A stretch of 64,000 bases of DNA from Anastatus disparis (GCA_017163975.1 JAFFSR010000016.1:687501-751500), one strand, 5' to 3'; counted from the stretch's first letter, positions 30,494 to 42,812 are shown. The notes: generated by a model from the letters alone, not told the origin. A program made the numbers and translations.

Positions 30494-31187
30494 TAGTACA
30501 TTATAAATGTACTAGTTCATTATAAATCAGTAAGGTCAATCTTAAGTATAACTACTTTAAGGAAAATGGTCATAATGACTTTTAATGTAAAAAAAGAATT
30601 TTTATAAAACAAATGAAAGTAATGAATTTGTATGCAACAGCCTGAAGGCTTTGATAATGGCAGTAGCCAAGTTTGTGAACTTAATAAAAGTATATGTGGG
30701 TCCAAGCTAGATGCGAAAATTCAATCCGGAAACAGTGATAGAAAGTTATCACGTCGATGTAAATTACGCACTATGCAGAAAAAGAGAATCCGATCTGTAT
30801 ACGAGTGTAGAGTACTTAAAGAAACTTTATATATTTAACCGTGCTTTGAAATCTATCAGACTAAAAAATCTTTATCATAATTTATAAATTTTTTTTAATA
30901 GAAAATAAAAGAAAAAAAATAATAAACTTAGAAAAAAAAAGGAAAAAAAAGACAAACATAACTCTGCCACAGTTGGTCCAATGCCTTTCAAAGCAAAGGG
31001 GTGGTTTTTATTCTGTTACAGGAGTAGTTTTTAGATTTACAGTAATTACAATGTCATATTTAAATAAAGTATAAAAAAATACATAGAAAACGTGTATCTG
31101 CACTTCTAAATAAATAAGAATCAATTTACGAAGCAAAGGGCGTGGTTTTCACCCTGTTATAGGGGTAGTTTTTAGATTTACCGTAAT

Positions 31188-31284
31188 TTTTACTATTGAA
31201 AAGAATTTAATATAAAAAAAATAAGTTTTTAAGATTGTATTTTATGAAATGTATGTTGAAAAGATGCTAAAAAGAATATTTATG
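31188..31284 (+). repeat. Segment shared with 19271-19366
   Basis: Follows directly on the 3' end of the region common to both Copia copies; see the partner entry. Confidence 0.7.
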
Positions 31285-33890
31285 TATTATGTTATGATAA
31301 TTTTTCAAATGAGGTCATTAGATATATTCTAAAAATTAATATATTTATCTCAATAAAAATATTATTGCTTTTTTTTTAAAGTTAATATATAAAGATGTTG
31401 TCCTCTATATAATTAACTTTTTTCATATGATAATATCAGATAGATTCTAGCATGATCCCTGTTTTACACATTACATCAGGCTAGACCATCTGACACATCA
31501 TACCGAAAACTTTGACTACCGATAGATGGTCAGTCACTTTTGTGACCCACAATCAACAGATACTCAATAAGGTCGAATTTCCAAAAAAAGTCAGAGGTAC
31601 CTGTCCAGGTTTCGGATGCATGCCCACCGCGTTGAAGGCAAGAACTCTATCTGTTCCGCCACCGCGCTCCTTTAATATTATTGCTTGAATGAAAATATTA
31701 TTAATACATTCAATCCTTAACAATTTTCACATGAATGACAATTCATATGATTACGAACACACGTACATGTGAATATGTAATTAAGGTCACATAAATGTTA
31801 TTTATGAGATCGACTTTTGTGAATTGTGCCTTATAATTTACATACGATTTAGGAGATTATTTAATTTTTTTCTAGGTGAAAAACATACTATTTAGAGTAA
31901 AATATTCTTGAAAACAAAGCTTAAGTTTTCTATTTTTTTTTAATGTTTCTGGTTCTATTCCATTACTTTATATTATTTAGTTTTACTGATTTTTAGTGTA
32001 AACTAAATGTATGTTTGAAATTTATTTCTTATTGTTGTTTTTGCTACTTTTAATTTAAATACTAAACTACATATATTAGCTTCTTATTGAAAATCGGTGA
32101 AGTTTATTATATTCATGTAATCAAACAGAACTACATGACATTCCATATATGACATATTTAAACTTAGCCTTATATAGTATGTGTGATAAACTGAAGCTTT
32201 TCTCTAATATTTGCTTACATATACAATAACGTATATTGTAATTCAATATTCAAAAGTTAATTTTCTCTTGAGTAAATTTTAAATATCATTGTAATTAAAA
32301 TATTTACCACCTTTTCCTACACTCTAAACACAAAAGATTGAGAACTGGAAATAAAAAGTAAAAAATATAGTTTTTTCACTTATGAAAGAGTAAATTAAAG
32401 AATTTACCATTAGTAGAGGTAAATTTGACGACCTTATAGTTTATAAAGATAAATTTAGCCAGTTTGCTCTTTTACTAAAAGTAACAATATATGTTTTTTA
32501 CCTTATGAAAATGAAATGATTTTGAAAGGTAAATATGATGCTTTTACTTTTTTCACAAAGATTAGTATCTATATTTTTTATTGTACAAAGAGTAAATGAT
32601 TATGTTACCTTTTCTGAAGAGTATTAGATGAGTTAACTCTTTTGACAAAGAGTAAAAGGCACATTTATAACTTTATAGAATAAAATAATACTTTAATAGT
32701 TACAAAGAGAAATTAGATCAATATTGACTATTGAGGTATTTCACAAAAGAGTAAATTTATTATTTTATTATTTTTGAAATGATCAAAAGTCACATAAGGA
32801 TTCGGAAGTCACGTGACTACAATAAATATCTAAGATCTTTATAATAAACAATGAATATTTCAGTATTCTTGAAAAGTTCTTGAGTGCATGTAATAAAAAA
32901 TAATGATATACACCGACAGAATTATACTTCTTAAAAATTTGTTAAATTTTATTTTATTAAGATTTGATTTTTAATTAAAATATCTGAATAGTGCCATGAT
33001 TACCTTTGACATTGTTAAAAGCATTTAAAAAAATGAACAAAAATTAGTATCTTACGGGTAGTTTATTTTTTTTTAATTTTCACAATGCTTTTATACTTTA
33101 AAACTTATTATCATATTTAATCAGTATGATTTGACGAAAAATCAATAGAATAAGTTAAAAAAAATGGAAAATAAATAAGATTGTTTGAATTTTTTGGAGA
33201 AAGAACAACAAAGTATTGAACTTTTATGTACAAACTTCCAATTATGAAGAATTCAAGAATTTAATTTAATCACGTGACTTTATCATCCTGAAAATAGTAA
33301 ATTGATCAATTTACATTTCTGTGGAATACCAGAAAAATAAATATTGATTGAATTAGATTAGATAAGATATTATTTATTGCGTATTATATCTACAGAAAGA
33401 GCTGTAATGCAATAAAATTACAAATAAAATTAAAATACATAAAATACTTAAAATAGCTTTAAATATGTAAAATTAAAATAGTGCAGTATGACATCACAGT
33501 CATAAAACATAATAAAGATAATAATACTGTAATAGTAAGTCAATAAATTAAATAAAAGTGATATCATAGATAGAAAATAGAACACGAATAAATACACACA
33601 AAGAGTATAAATAATATAAATAAAAATCAGTCTCAAATATCTATCAGTAAACAGAATTACATAAAATCAAACGTATAAAGAGCGCAATCAAAATATCAGC
33701 AGTATACAGTAAATTAAAATCACAAAACAAAGTTGAATGTACAGTAATATATAAGTCAAGCTGATAAAAATATAATCATTCACTCTATCCACACACACCC
33801 TACAATCACGCCAATAAATACAATTATACCTTAAATCTATAAAAGGTACATCACATAATAAATTAACACATATGATATAGTCCGAAAATA
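31285..33890. other. AT-rich intergenic sequence
   Basis: No coding region recognised. Two items stand out. A G+C-richer patch at 31430-31675 contains, on the minus strand, a tRNA-like stretch (GCGCGGTGGCGGAACAGATA) that may be another SINE remnant. And 32380-32760 repeats AAAGAGTAAA and its complement at irregular spacing of about 60 bases. From 33360 on the sequence becomes a long AT-rich tract leading into the LINE tail. Confidence 0.4.
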
Positions 33891-33897
33891 ATACTGT

Positions 33898-34328
33898 TTA
33901 ATCGATGTCGAGTAAATACTGCCTCAGAGCGGCTTTCAACTTGCTGATTGATGGGATATTTTTAATATCAGCAGGCAGGGAGTTCCAAAAATGCGCACCT
34001 TGAACTTGAAAGGAATTTCTTCCAGTCTGAGTGCGCATGAAGGGCTTCGAAAAATCTTTAATCTCACCCCTAGTGGTCGCACTGGGTATATATCTAGTGA
34101 AGAGACCCACTAGATGTTCGGAAGCGCTCATATGCACATGAGTACAGCCATTGAATACTGTATCCTCGAATCAGCACATAGCCAACCCAAAGCATGTGTA
34201 ATAGGAGATATATGATCACCCATCCTCACGCCTAATACATATCTCCCACATGAATTTTGCATTGTCTGTAGCCGTCTTCGTAACTCCTGTGGAGCATCGA
34301 GCATAACCACTAAGCAGTGGTTAATCAA
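33898..34328 (-). pseudogene. CR1/Jockey-like LINE reverse transcriptase tail
   Basis: Two frames joined by a frameshift near 34130. The first holds QNSCGRYVLGVRMGDHISPI and ALGWLCADSRIQYSMAVLM, the second RGEIKDFSKPF and FQVQGAHFWNSLPADIKNI ending in LKAALRQYLL. These are the standard last 150 residues of CR1/Jockey-type RT ORFs. Everything upstream is missing, so this is a typical 5'-truncated dead copy. The tail downstream is AT-rich without a clear poly(A). Confidence 0.8.
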
Positions 34329-34669
34329 ATAAGCAGTATATAATCAAATTAATCTTTTCAGTTATTAAGGTATTATTTAGATCTTTAAAAAGTTACGAAT
34401 GTGCCTTTTACTCTCTGGCAGAATAGTAAATACATCAAATCACTTTTTAGGAAAATTAACATAATTTTTTATTCTTTGTACATTGAACGATTACTATTAC
34501 TACTATTATATTAAAGTAAAGAATTAAGACTTTTTTTCTTCTTACGTAAATGTTTTTAACATTATTGTCACACACATACACACACATCCACACGTGCGAC
34601 CTTAACATACACGTACACACAATTATAAATAAAATATAAATATATATATTTATATTTTATTTATAATTG

Positions 34670-34717
<48 letters not shown>

Positions 34718-34760
34718 TTTATTTATAATTGTCATATATATTTATATTTTGACCTCACTT
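34329..34760. repeat. AT-rich region with TA microsatellites
   Basis: CA-rich stretch near 34570 followed by TA runs at about 34675-34710 and by two copies of a TTTATATTTTATTTATAATTG module, one of them part of a palindrome. Confidence 0.7.
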
Positions 34761-35060
34761 GATGATTTTCATATGGAAAAGCATCACGTTAATAAGTGGC
34801 AAGAGGAGATATAGGCAAGATCCGAACGCGCGTTCGCGAGTACGCAGCTACGCCCCTAATTTCGACCTCCAAGCGACTATCAAGTGTGACGCGTATACTT
34901 CATAATGTATAATATCCCCACTCTGAGGCGGCAGAGTGGGAATGTAGCGGCAAGCGCCGCAAATGCGAAGTATCTTGCTTAACGAGAAGCTTGTGCTCCG
35001 CACTCTCATTCCATTGTGGAGTCAATAAAGTTATCTTAACTTAAATTCAGTGTACCTTTG
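34761..35060 (+). other. G+C-richer island, possible LTR remnant
   Basis: Stands out in composition. Contains hairpins CCCACTCTGAGGCGGCAGAGTGGG and GCGGCAAGCGCCGC and an AATAAAG followed by a T-rich stretch. U3/R-like hairpins plus a polyadenylation signal would fit a solo LTR, but neither ends nor target duplication could be defined. Confidence 0.25.
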
Positions 35061-35578
35061 TACTTTTTTTTTTATTCAAGTTCAAAGGACAGCGAAAGAG
35101 TACAAAATACGTGCTCCGTACCTGTGTGAACTTGAATAAAATTAACATTAAATATTCGCGAGTAAAGTGCGCGGTTTAACATTATAAATTTTAGTGATTT
35201 AATGTAGTAAATAACTTGTGTGAAGTGTTAGTGATTTTACCTTCATAGTTTAACTTATTAAATTAAAATAGTCAAAAAGGCACTTTTCGTATGCCTTGCA
35301 TTTACGTGCTGATCGCAAAGCGTTGGCTTGGATCACACAAGTCTTTGCAAGTGTTCAATTAAATTATATTGAATTGATTGTCGCGTTTACCGAAAACAAC
35401 ATGAAATGGCATTGAGAGGCATAAAAGATGTTTCCTCCTGTTACCTGCATTCTAATATCCCTATCAAATAACATAGATTTAAAGGGTTAGATTTAACATA
35501 AGGACCCGAATCTGGCAAGCAACGTCTTGTCAGTGTACGGTCTAACGAGGTCTAACTCTCTCACATTAAATATTTAAA
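35061..35578. other. No gene recognised
   Basis: A small inverted repeat TTATTCAAGTTCA ... TGAACTTGAATAA lies at about 35081-35139. Nothing else is supported. Confidence 0.35.
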
Positions 35579-36178
35579 GCAAAGAATGCAACGAGTTTGT
35601 ACGTGGAGCGGTTAAGGAGATGTAAAACGGACACTACACTTGTACTTATAGATATTAGCTTCCTTTCCATTTCATTGCTGAATTTCCAGAAAAGAAATGC
35701 ATTAGCTTGTAGTATGTACCATGATGATTATTTAGATGAATTTTCAAATAAATCCATTCATTAGTTTTTAAGATATTTGGATTTCTGTACAAAATTGAAA
35801 AATGTTAATAAATAATTTTGGAATCCAAAATTCTCAATAACTAATGAATGAATTTATTTGAAAATTTAACCGAATAATCTTCATGGTAGATACTACATGC
35901 TGATGCATTTTTTTATTGAAAATTTTGCAATAAGATGTAAAGATAGTGAATATTTATGAGTACAGGTGTAGTGTCCATTTTACATCCCCTTAAGCACACG
36001 TTATACTCGGAGTATTCATATATCGGGCATCCATCTTGTCTTGCTTGGACGCACGATTAACTTTAAACACGTAATAATCGTTTTTGAGAGTAATTCAAGG
36101 TATGATGCCTGATATATTAATACTTCGAGTGTAACGTGTGCTTAACCGCTCCACGTACAAACTCGTTGCATTCTTTGC
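35579..36178. mobile_element. Foldback element interrupted by a TTAA element
   Basis: The arm GCAAAGAATGCAACGAGTTT, continuing TGTACGTGGAGCGGTTAA, at 35579-35615 resumes at 35990 with TTAAGCACACGTTATACTCG. The intact inverse arm lies at about 36105-36178, with TGTGCTTAACCGCTCC uninterrupted. So the left arm was split at TTAA by the inner element. No coding capacity. Confidence 0.85.
35616..35989. mobile_element. TTAA-target foldback element, 374 bp
   Basis: TTAA at 35612-35615 and 35990-35993. Ends GGAGATGTAAAACGGACACT and the near-inverse AGTGTCCATTTTACATCCCC; the arms extend through the interior (for example AATAAATCCATTCATTAG against CTAATGAATGAATTTATT). The ends differ from the GAGGAGGCCGTAT family, so this is a second TTAA family. 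Confidence 0.85.
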
Positions 36179-36204
36179 AATATGTGGGCTAGGATGTGCC
36201 CCCT

Positions 36205-36331
36205 AAATAAAATTTATCGCACATCATCAGTACTTTATTTCAAGTATATTTCTACTTTTTACTATAAATTCAAATTTTTATTCATTTTAATATTAAATAA
36301 TAAGGACTGATGTGCGATCAATTTTATTTTT
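36205..36331. repeat. 127 bp foldback repeat
   Basis: AAATAAAATTTATCGCACATCA is mirrored by GATGTGCGATCAATTTTATTT. Short hairpin-type element or remnant, just beside the larger foldback element. Confidence 0.65.
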
Positions 36332-36509
36332 ATACGCACACAGACAATTTTTACATATAAATTTTAATTCAACTATTGGAATACAATTTTTTACACATTT
36401 AATTTTTTAAATACTTTGTTTGTTAATAAAATTCTAGTATAAATACATTTTTTTTTCAAAATGTACTCTATTTAAGCTATATTCTTTCATGTTTGTCTAA
36501 GTTCTTCTT

Positions 36510-38240
36510 TTACCTAAACGTATTGATGCCATGCTCTTGAGGATTCTTCTTTTTCAGATGTTTATCTTCATTGAAGCATTCATCGTTGTTGAATATTTTA
36601 TTTTTTGGTCCACTGTGGCCATAAATCTTCTTGATCTGTAGCTTTGCTCCATTTATTGATGAATCGGCTATTTTGACTTTATTCATCATTTTAGTATTTT
36701 GTATGCTCAACATAGGCTTTAAATTTTTTAATTTTGATACTTTTTTGCATAAGTTATTTACACCGCGAATGTAGCATTTCTTTATACTTTTGATTGGAGA
36801 AAAAGAAGGTGTGTTATTGTTATTTTTTACCCAATGTCTATATGATGTAGAAAATTCAGTAGCATTATCAACTATTTTATTATCTTCAAGAATTGACTCT
36901 ATTTGTTCAATTTGTTTTGGTGTTTTATTATCACTATTTTTGTTATTTCCACAAATCTCATCTTTTGTGAGTTTGTGTGTATTTAAATAATTTTTTGTAT
37001 CAATGAAATTTGTAATTTCTTTTTTTTTTAATACACATGTCTGCGAGTCAATCAGGCTCTCGTGTGTTTCGATTTTTTTAATGTGAGCGTACTGACTGAG
37101 CTTTTGCTCCTTATTTGTTAAAGTGACATATTCATCTTTTGATATTGATAATAATTTGTTTTTATGCTCTGTTTTCATGACCATTTTCAACATTTTATAG
37201 GTATTTGAATTTGATATTATCAAGTATACATTTATTCTTTTATTGCAATTTTTATTTAACAATTTAGGTTTTCTAAATCTCATAGATTTAATATCTTTGT
37301 CTTTTATGTTGGCACAATCTGATTTCTTTGAAATTTTAATTTCTTGTGTTTTCGGGGTATTAATTTTCGTTGTATCTCTTCCCCCTCTGCATTTTGAAAT
37401 ACAACTTTTTTCAGTTTTCCTGATTTTCTAAATTAAATTCTTTTTCGATGTCTATATTCAGAACATCTAAATCTTCAGTGCTTTGTTTCAGCGTTTTCTG
37501 ACTTACAGAAGTTTTAAACTTCTCGTGTGGTCTAAGTTTTCTTTTTTTATTACTCTCACATATTCCAGTGCTGTTTATTTGGTTGTGTGTGTAATCTGAT
37601 CTTTGACCATAATTAGTGTTTTTTTTCATTTTGTTAATGAAAATTTTATTTTTGTTGTATATAATATTCTTCCTCTTGATCCCGTTGGTTGTAGTTACTG
37701 TGATGGATTTTATGTTTTTTATGTTTGTCATCACTATCAAAATCTGCTAATATCTCAAACAGTGTATTTTTATTTCTGGTTTGCGAACATCTTATTGCTT
37801 GTTTCATATTTCTATCAAAGTGTTTACTGATTTTAACTGGTAAATCTTCTTCGAAATAATTTAATTGTAGTTCCTTTGCAAATCCAAATATGTGTGTGGC
37901 GTATGTTACTCAACTGGTTTTACTATTTTCATAGTACTGACCATATTCTACTTTTCTATGTGTTGATCTTTTATTTCTTCATTCCAATAGTGCTCTAGAA
38001 ATAGTTTTTTAAAATCTTCAACTGTTTTCACTTCATCTTGGTAGATGTACTACCATGCGTTAGCTTGTTTTTGCAATATTGTTTGCAATAATTGTAATGT
38101 TTTCTTTTTGGTTAATCCTTTTAGCTCTATATATTAGTCCGATTCATTAAGAAATTTCATGGGATGTTCATCAACACTACCTTCATATTTTGGCATGGGT
38201 ATCTTTATTTTATTAATTGGACTATCAGTTGTTTGTGTGC
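36510..38240 (-). pseudogene. Gag-type retrotransposon remnant
   Basis: The upstream part, about 37765-38240, reads in pieces as IKIPMPKYEGSVDEHPMKFL, then KTLQLLQTILQKQANAWY and DFKKLFLEHYWNEEIKDQ. This is the pattern of an LTR-retrotransposon capsid domain (a helix-rich segment with AWY and F-x-x-x-FW). It contains several stops. Two more open frames follow, 37411-37740 and 36510-37283, both Lys/Asn-rich without a recognisable domain; YGHSGPKNKIF is near the last end. I see no pol. The downstream frames might be part of the same gag or unrelated. Confidence 0.5.
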
Positions 38241-38746
38241 CTATGCTATCTCTATTTACTATTAGTAGTTATTGGGGCACCATGGACCGTCAAAACAAAC
38301 CCCCACTCCACCACCCCAAGGGTTATTGACCACTAGGTCAATGACCTCTGAGAAGGCGAAGTAGGGGTTTGTTAGGCATGGTACCCAAACAACTGGAGGG
38401 TCACTCACCACCTCCTAGAAATTTAGAGTAGGGATGAACTGGAGGGTCACTTACCCCCCTCCCACAAAATTTAGAGTAAGGATAAAAAATATTTTAATCG
38501 ATATTTCAAAATTATTAATTTAAAATTTTGTAATATAATCCTTTTCAATTATCGAAATAATAAAAACTTGAATTTAAAAGATTTTTAATTCTTAATTATT
38601 ATTAATTTTTATATTAAATCAGGAAATATAAAATTTACATATGAATTATTGCGTGTATGAAGGATGAGGAGTTGGTAACAGATAAGGTGATTGAAATACT
38701 CATGTTTTAAAGTTCAACAACATTTATTATTAATAATAAAACATTA
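38241..38746. other. No gene recognised
   Basis: A G+C-richer part at 38275-38470 has two copies of ACTGGAGGGTCACT followed by CC-rich sequence and AAATTTAGAGTA. This could lie near an end of the Polinton, but I could not match it to an inverted copy on the other side of the element. Confidence 0.35.
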
Positions 38747-39294
38747 TAACGTAGCATTCATACAATTAACTAGTGTGTACATATGATAAATAATAAATTC
38801 GTGTATGATTATGAAAAAATCTTCTTTTCCAAAAACTAGATTATTCTTTTTTAATAATTCGATGAGATCATTTACAAAATTATCATTAAAACTAGACATT
38901 GTGCTTTTTATATCGCTAGAAGTATAATATACATATTGAGATTCCTAACTATTTTCTAATACATTGTTCATATTTATAACCGTTTCTCGTAATATATGAT
39001 CTACAGATTTTACAACAGTATTTAAATATCTTTTTTTATAATCTATACATTTTGATAAATATTTTAAACGTTTAAACGTGACACGTTTAAATACTAGTGA
39101 CCGATTGAATCGACCATATTTTTCGGCGGTCTATCACACTCCTCTCCTTCTGGTTGTGCGTCATTGGGTACCAATTCAAAAGCTCTTCCGTGAAAACTAA
39201 TCATAAAACGGATAGTGTATCCAGGAATAGATAGCCGCTGATCCAGCATAGATTCCTCATTATAGCAAGTGAAAAATATCTTCAATTTTATCAA
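38747..39294 (-). pseudogene. Uncharacterised gene at the Polinton left end
   Basis: The first part (39094-39294) has GYTIRFMISFHGRAFELVPN and EGEECDRPP. At about 39110 the frame shifts by one or two bases, and a second open stretch continues to 38747 with YKKRYLNTVVKSVDHILRET and FNDNFVNDLIELLKKNNLVF, interrupted by one in-frame TAG. Both parts look coding and probably form one gene of about 180 codons. I cannot assign a domain. It is the last gene of the minus-strand series, or the first one outside the element. Confidence 0.45.
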
Positions 39295-39711
39295 ATTCCT
39301 ACTTCAACGCCTCCCAACAGTCTAGTAACAGAGGTGGACCTTGAAAATTGGCTCCACAGAATCGTACCATGGGCGCAAACTCCTCTTTGCCTTCGCTGCC
39401 TATATTCACCAGGCCTACCTGAAAAATTTTTCCAAAAGAGCTGTTCAGTCCGTAGACCATTGGCAGAACCTGCTGCCAATAATTTTTCTTGTTGTTTTAT
39501 TTCATTAAATATGCTAAGCCATTACCAAATGTTTGCTCCAGGCTTCTCTTTTGACCAACCATCTTGCTTGAGCTTTGTTGTTACTGTTGCTGTCACCGTC
39601 GTCAAACTGTGGCTAGACTGAGTGGATCCCGCTTCTTTTATATTGTAAAAGATTGGTAAGAGCGCCGCAAAAAGCTGGTGTATGGCCAATCAGAGACAAC
39701 CAAATATCATA
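39295..39711 (-). other. Broken coding remains, Polinton left part
   Basis: Short minus-strand frames (for example 39291-39479) are interrupted often, and none shows a family motif. By position it should hold the 3' part of the ORF at 39712-39984 or a further small Polinton gene. A maturation protease could have been here, but I see no support for it. Confidence 0.3.
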
Positions 39712-39984
39712 TTACTCGTACAAAATTTTTCCCACAAAATTCTTGACTACATTTTCCAAATTTTTGTATAATCTTTTTATCGATATATCACCTTCGTACT
39801 ACTCCAGACCATGATGATTCAGTGTCACCCAATTGTTCTGTCTCAAAGCACTTTTAGGTAAGCGTCTTAAATTACAAGGAGGCGCCACAATCCAATGAGC
39901 GATAAAGTTTTTATGAATAGCAAGTACAGCCACCTCCTTTGGAATCAAACGACTTTTGTTGTCCTTTAAAAACTGCACGTGCAA
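39712..39984 (-). pseudogene. Conserved insect Polinton ORF, H-W...NHHGL type
   Basis: The frame contains KEVAVLAIHKNFIAHWIVAP, PCNLRRLP and WVTLNHHGLE, then an in-frame TAG, then YEGDISIKRLYKNL. A family of short insect proteins, commonly encoded next to Polinton capsid genes, shares the HW-x-x-x-PP and HGL-x-(W/Y)-x-(D/E)GD patterns. To my knowledge their function is unproven; a nuclease-like role is sometimes supposed. Copy is inactivated by the stop. Confidence 0.55.
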
Positions 39985-42250
39985 TGAAAGTTGCTTACCA
40001 ACTGAGATAATAAAGCTGGCTTTGTTTTACTTAAATAGTGAAAAATGTACTCCCACTACCACTACTTAACCGCTATAATCCACGACAACCTGTTTTGACG
40101 AGTCCATTTCGAGAAAATCGTCGTATTCAACAAAAATTATACAATTCACAGCGCCCTCTAGCGGGTCGTCGAATCTAACATTAATTTGTACATTACCGTT
40201 TTTTATCAAATTCCAATGACTATCATCACTCGCCGATAAATCAGGTGTCAAATCAAAAGCGAACAGGCAGTAACCGTTTGGATAGTCTTCACGGGTAATA
40301 GAGTTGCCTGAATTCATGAAGTAAATACCAGTGCCGGAAGAAAGTGTGTAATAAGCATCAATGTACAATTTGCTTTTTTTGAAATCTGGCTGTCAGGATT
40401 TCGATGGCGCCTGCATACCATCAACGTACAGACACAAAAAATTTATATTCAAATTATTGAAATTGAACGAGTTAAGACTTTTATCGCCATTGCAAGCTTT
40501 ATTCTCGACAAAACCGAGTATGATTCTTTTTGGCAGTTGACCAAATATGACATTGTCGATTGTTTCCCTATGCACATCATTATGTAACGTAACAGCCTTA
40601 ACTTCTACACGTGTTGGTGGGTATTTTGCAATAGTCTGCAACAATAGTTTTTCGTGTGCTAGCACAAGTGAAGGATTTAATCTTACTCGACACACAAAAA
40701 TCGTAGCTTCGGTAATATTTACCGTGGAAGCACCAGCGGGATCCATGAGACAGAATCCATCACGAGAACGCACAAGCCTTACTCTAACTTCAACACTACC
40801 CAGTAATAATTTGTCTTGATTAAAAACATCACAATGTAAATGGCCGAGTAAATCAATCTTTCTGTCAATCGTGATTGCCTTACGTTTATTGAGACCTGCA
40901 TTACCACCTGTGGTATCGTCTATTTTCCCTGCTGTATCATCGTACCACAAACCACTCGTTAAATGAGACTTTTTAGCTATTGGACCATAATTTAGTAATG
41001 TTTCAATGTAAGTGTAACGTGGGGCAATTTTGCCGACTTCTTTTAAACAAAAAAATTCATATTAATATCTTTTCACGAAAATTTCTTTTTTTAAAATATT
41101 TTCAATGTGTTTTCCTATAAGACCAACACTTTATTTTTCTGTTAATTATTTTTAAATCATTATTTTTCCATTATTATTTTGTCCGATCTGTATATGTTTC
41201 GGTGTGAACTCATTTTCTTTTGAGACAAGTAATTATTGTATCTTTTAAATAAAATAAAGTAAAATACTACAGCTGTGTAAACAAACTGTAAGGGGTACTC
41301 TAATCTTGGGTACCTGAAAACATTATGTAAAAATTCACACGTATTTGCGTGTATATTGAAGCTACCTGAAAATCTTTACCGTAACATCCAGACAGAAATT
41401 CATTAAGTTAGGCGCCAAGGAAAAATATACTCATAATTACCTAAGAAACTCATAATATTCTTTTGCAAATTAATAAATTTTGTTAATAATAATTTACTCA
41501 TAATGTATTCTTTTTTTTTTATATATCAACATACAAATTTTATTATAATAAATGATTTCTTTTCTTCTATAAATAAAATATTTAAAAATTAATAGACATT
41601 AAAAAACAAATAAATATAAAAACAAATTGTTATTATAAAAAAACAACATTAAAGATCATACCTAAAAAGTTTTAGAAAGAGTATCTCTTTGTTTCAAAAA
41701 TATGATATAGATATGAAATTATTCATATAAAAAAATAACTAATTCTTTTTTATGTAAAATTTTTATAAACTTCTATTCTTTTTCTTTCTTAAAAAACTAA
41801 TATATATATACATATAACAGTTTTAAATAGTATTTAAAAACAATGTTTAATAATAAAAAATTGCGTATGCATCAAGCCTACACCACGCTTGAAATTAGGA
41901 TATTACGTTTCCATTATTTTAAATTTATTTGTTAAATAAAATTTAGAAATTAAGTTTAGTTTTTCAAAAGCGTTGAACAAAAAAAAAACAAAACCAAAAT
42001 TTTTAATTAATTATAATTTTTATACGTTAAGCATCCCTTTTTATTACTAAGCGTCTTTTATTGTGTGTGAAGCATCTCTCTATTTTTCTTTATTTTCTTT
42101 ATTTTCTTTAACATTTATTTCACTTATATTAATTTAAAACTTTAGTTTTAATTATTGAAAAGTTAATAATATTAGTATTAATTAGACCTCTTTTATTAAA
42201 CCCTTTTTATTGTTAAACTTGCGTTAGCGTCTTTTTTTATGCGTAATTCT

Positions 42251-42256
<6 letters not shown>

Positions 42257-42291
<35 letters not shown>
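42257..42291. repeat. TA microsatellites in the solo LTR
   Basis: Alternating TA run; another of about 46 bases lies at 43134-43179. Confidence 0.85.
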
Positions 42292-42295
<4 letters not shown>

Positions 42296-42723
42296 TTAAT
42301 ATTCATTGATAATGTTTATTTAATTAATATCTATTTAATATTATTCCTTTGTTTTCACTTTTGCAAATTAATAATTTAAGTTACTAATTATTAGATTTAT
42401 TTAAACTAGCTTATTTTAATATAGATATTAGTTGGAATAACATTATAAATTAAAACTCTAGTTTCTAGTTTATCTTTTTTTATATGCGCAATTCGTTATA
42501 TTTTTAATAACAATTAGATTTAAGACAATTTATGTAGCTTACTTTCAAAAGAGAGAGAAAGAAAAGTAGAAAGAGAGAAAGGTAGAGAAAAGAGAAAGAA
42601 AGAAGAAAATAGACACTAGGACAGCCAAGTGACAGACAGAAAACAGAATTGACCAATAGGAAAATTTAAAATTTTGGAAAACTACCCAAGCGGGGGTGGT
42701 TAGTCAACGCCCCAATTCCAGGG

Positions 42724-42760
42724 TATATAATCCCCAACTAGGGCCCAAAATCTTCAGTGC
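42724..42760 (+). promoter_or_regulatory. TATA box and insect initiator in solo LTR
   Basis: TATATAAT at 42724, then TCAGTGC at 42754, exactly 30 bases downstream. TCAGT is the arthropod initiator consensus. This marks the U3/R boundary of the LTR on the plus strand and so its orientation, opposite to the capsid gene. Confidence 0.7.
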
Positions 42761-42812
42761 GCCTTAGAGCGTGTCTCACAAACACGCTCTCTACTCTCTT
42801 CAGGAACTTTAA

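Larger units (their letters stand above)
26483..31186 (+). mobile_element. Ty1/Copia retrotransposon, inverted copy 2
   Basis: The better preserved partner of 13311-16817, on the plus strand. In order it keeps: gag start, zinc knuckles, protease trace, pre-integrase domain, integrase core pieces, linker, a SINE, an RT start, and a 3' region shared with copy 1 that has two AAAACTAC..CCTGTTATAGGGGTAG-type repeats (30975-31045 and 31130-31186). A TTAA element interrupts gag. All frames carry stops. Confidence 0.8.

Noticed and set aside
34761..35060. Solo LTR called with confidence
   Set aside because: Ends and target duplication could not be defined; kept only as a weak note.
38275..38470. G+C-rich sequence as the Polinton terminal inverted repeat
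   Set aside because: No inverted counterpart seen beyond 56.4 kb.
39295..39711. Adenain-like maturation protease of the Polinton
   Set aside because: Expected in complete elements, but I find no H...D/E...Q...C pattern in any frame here; not claimed.
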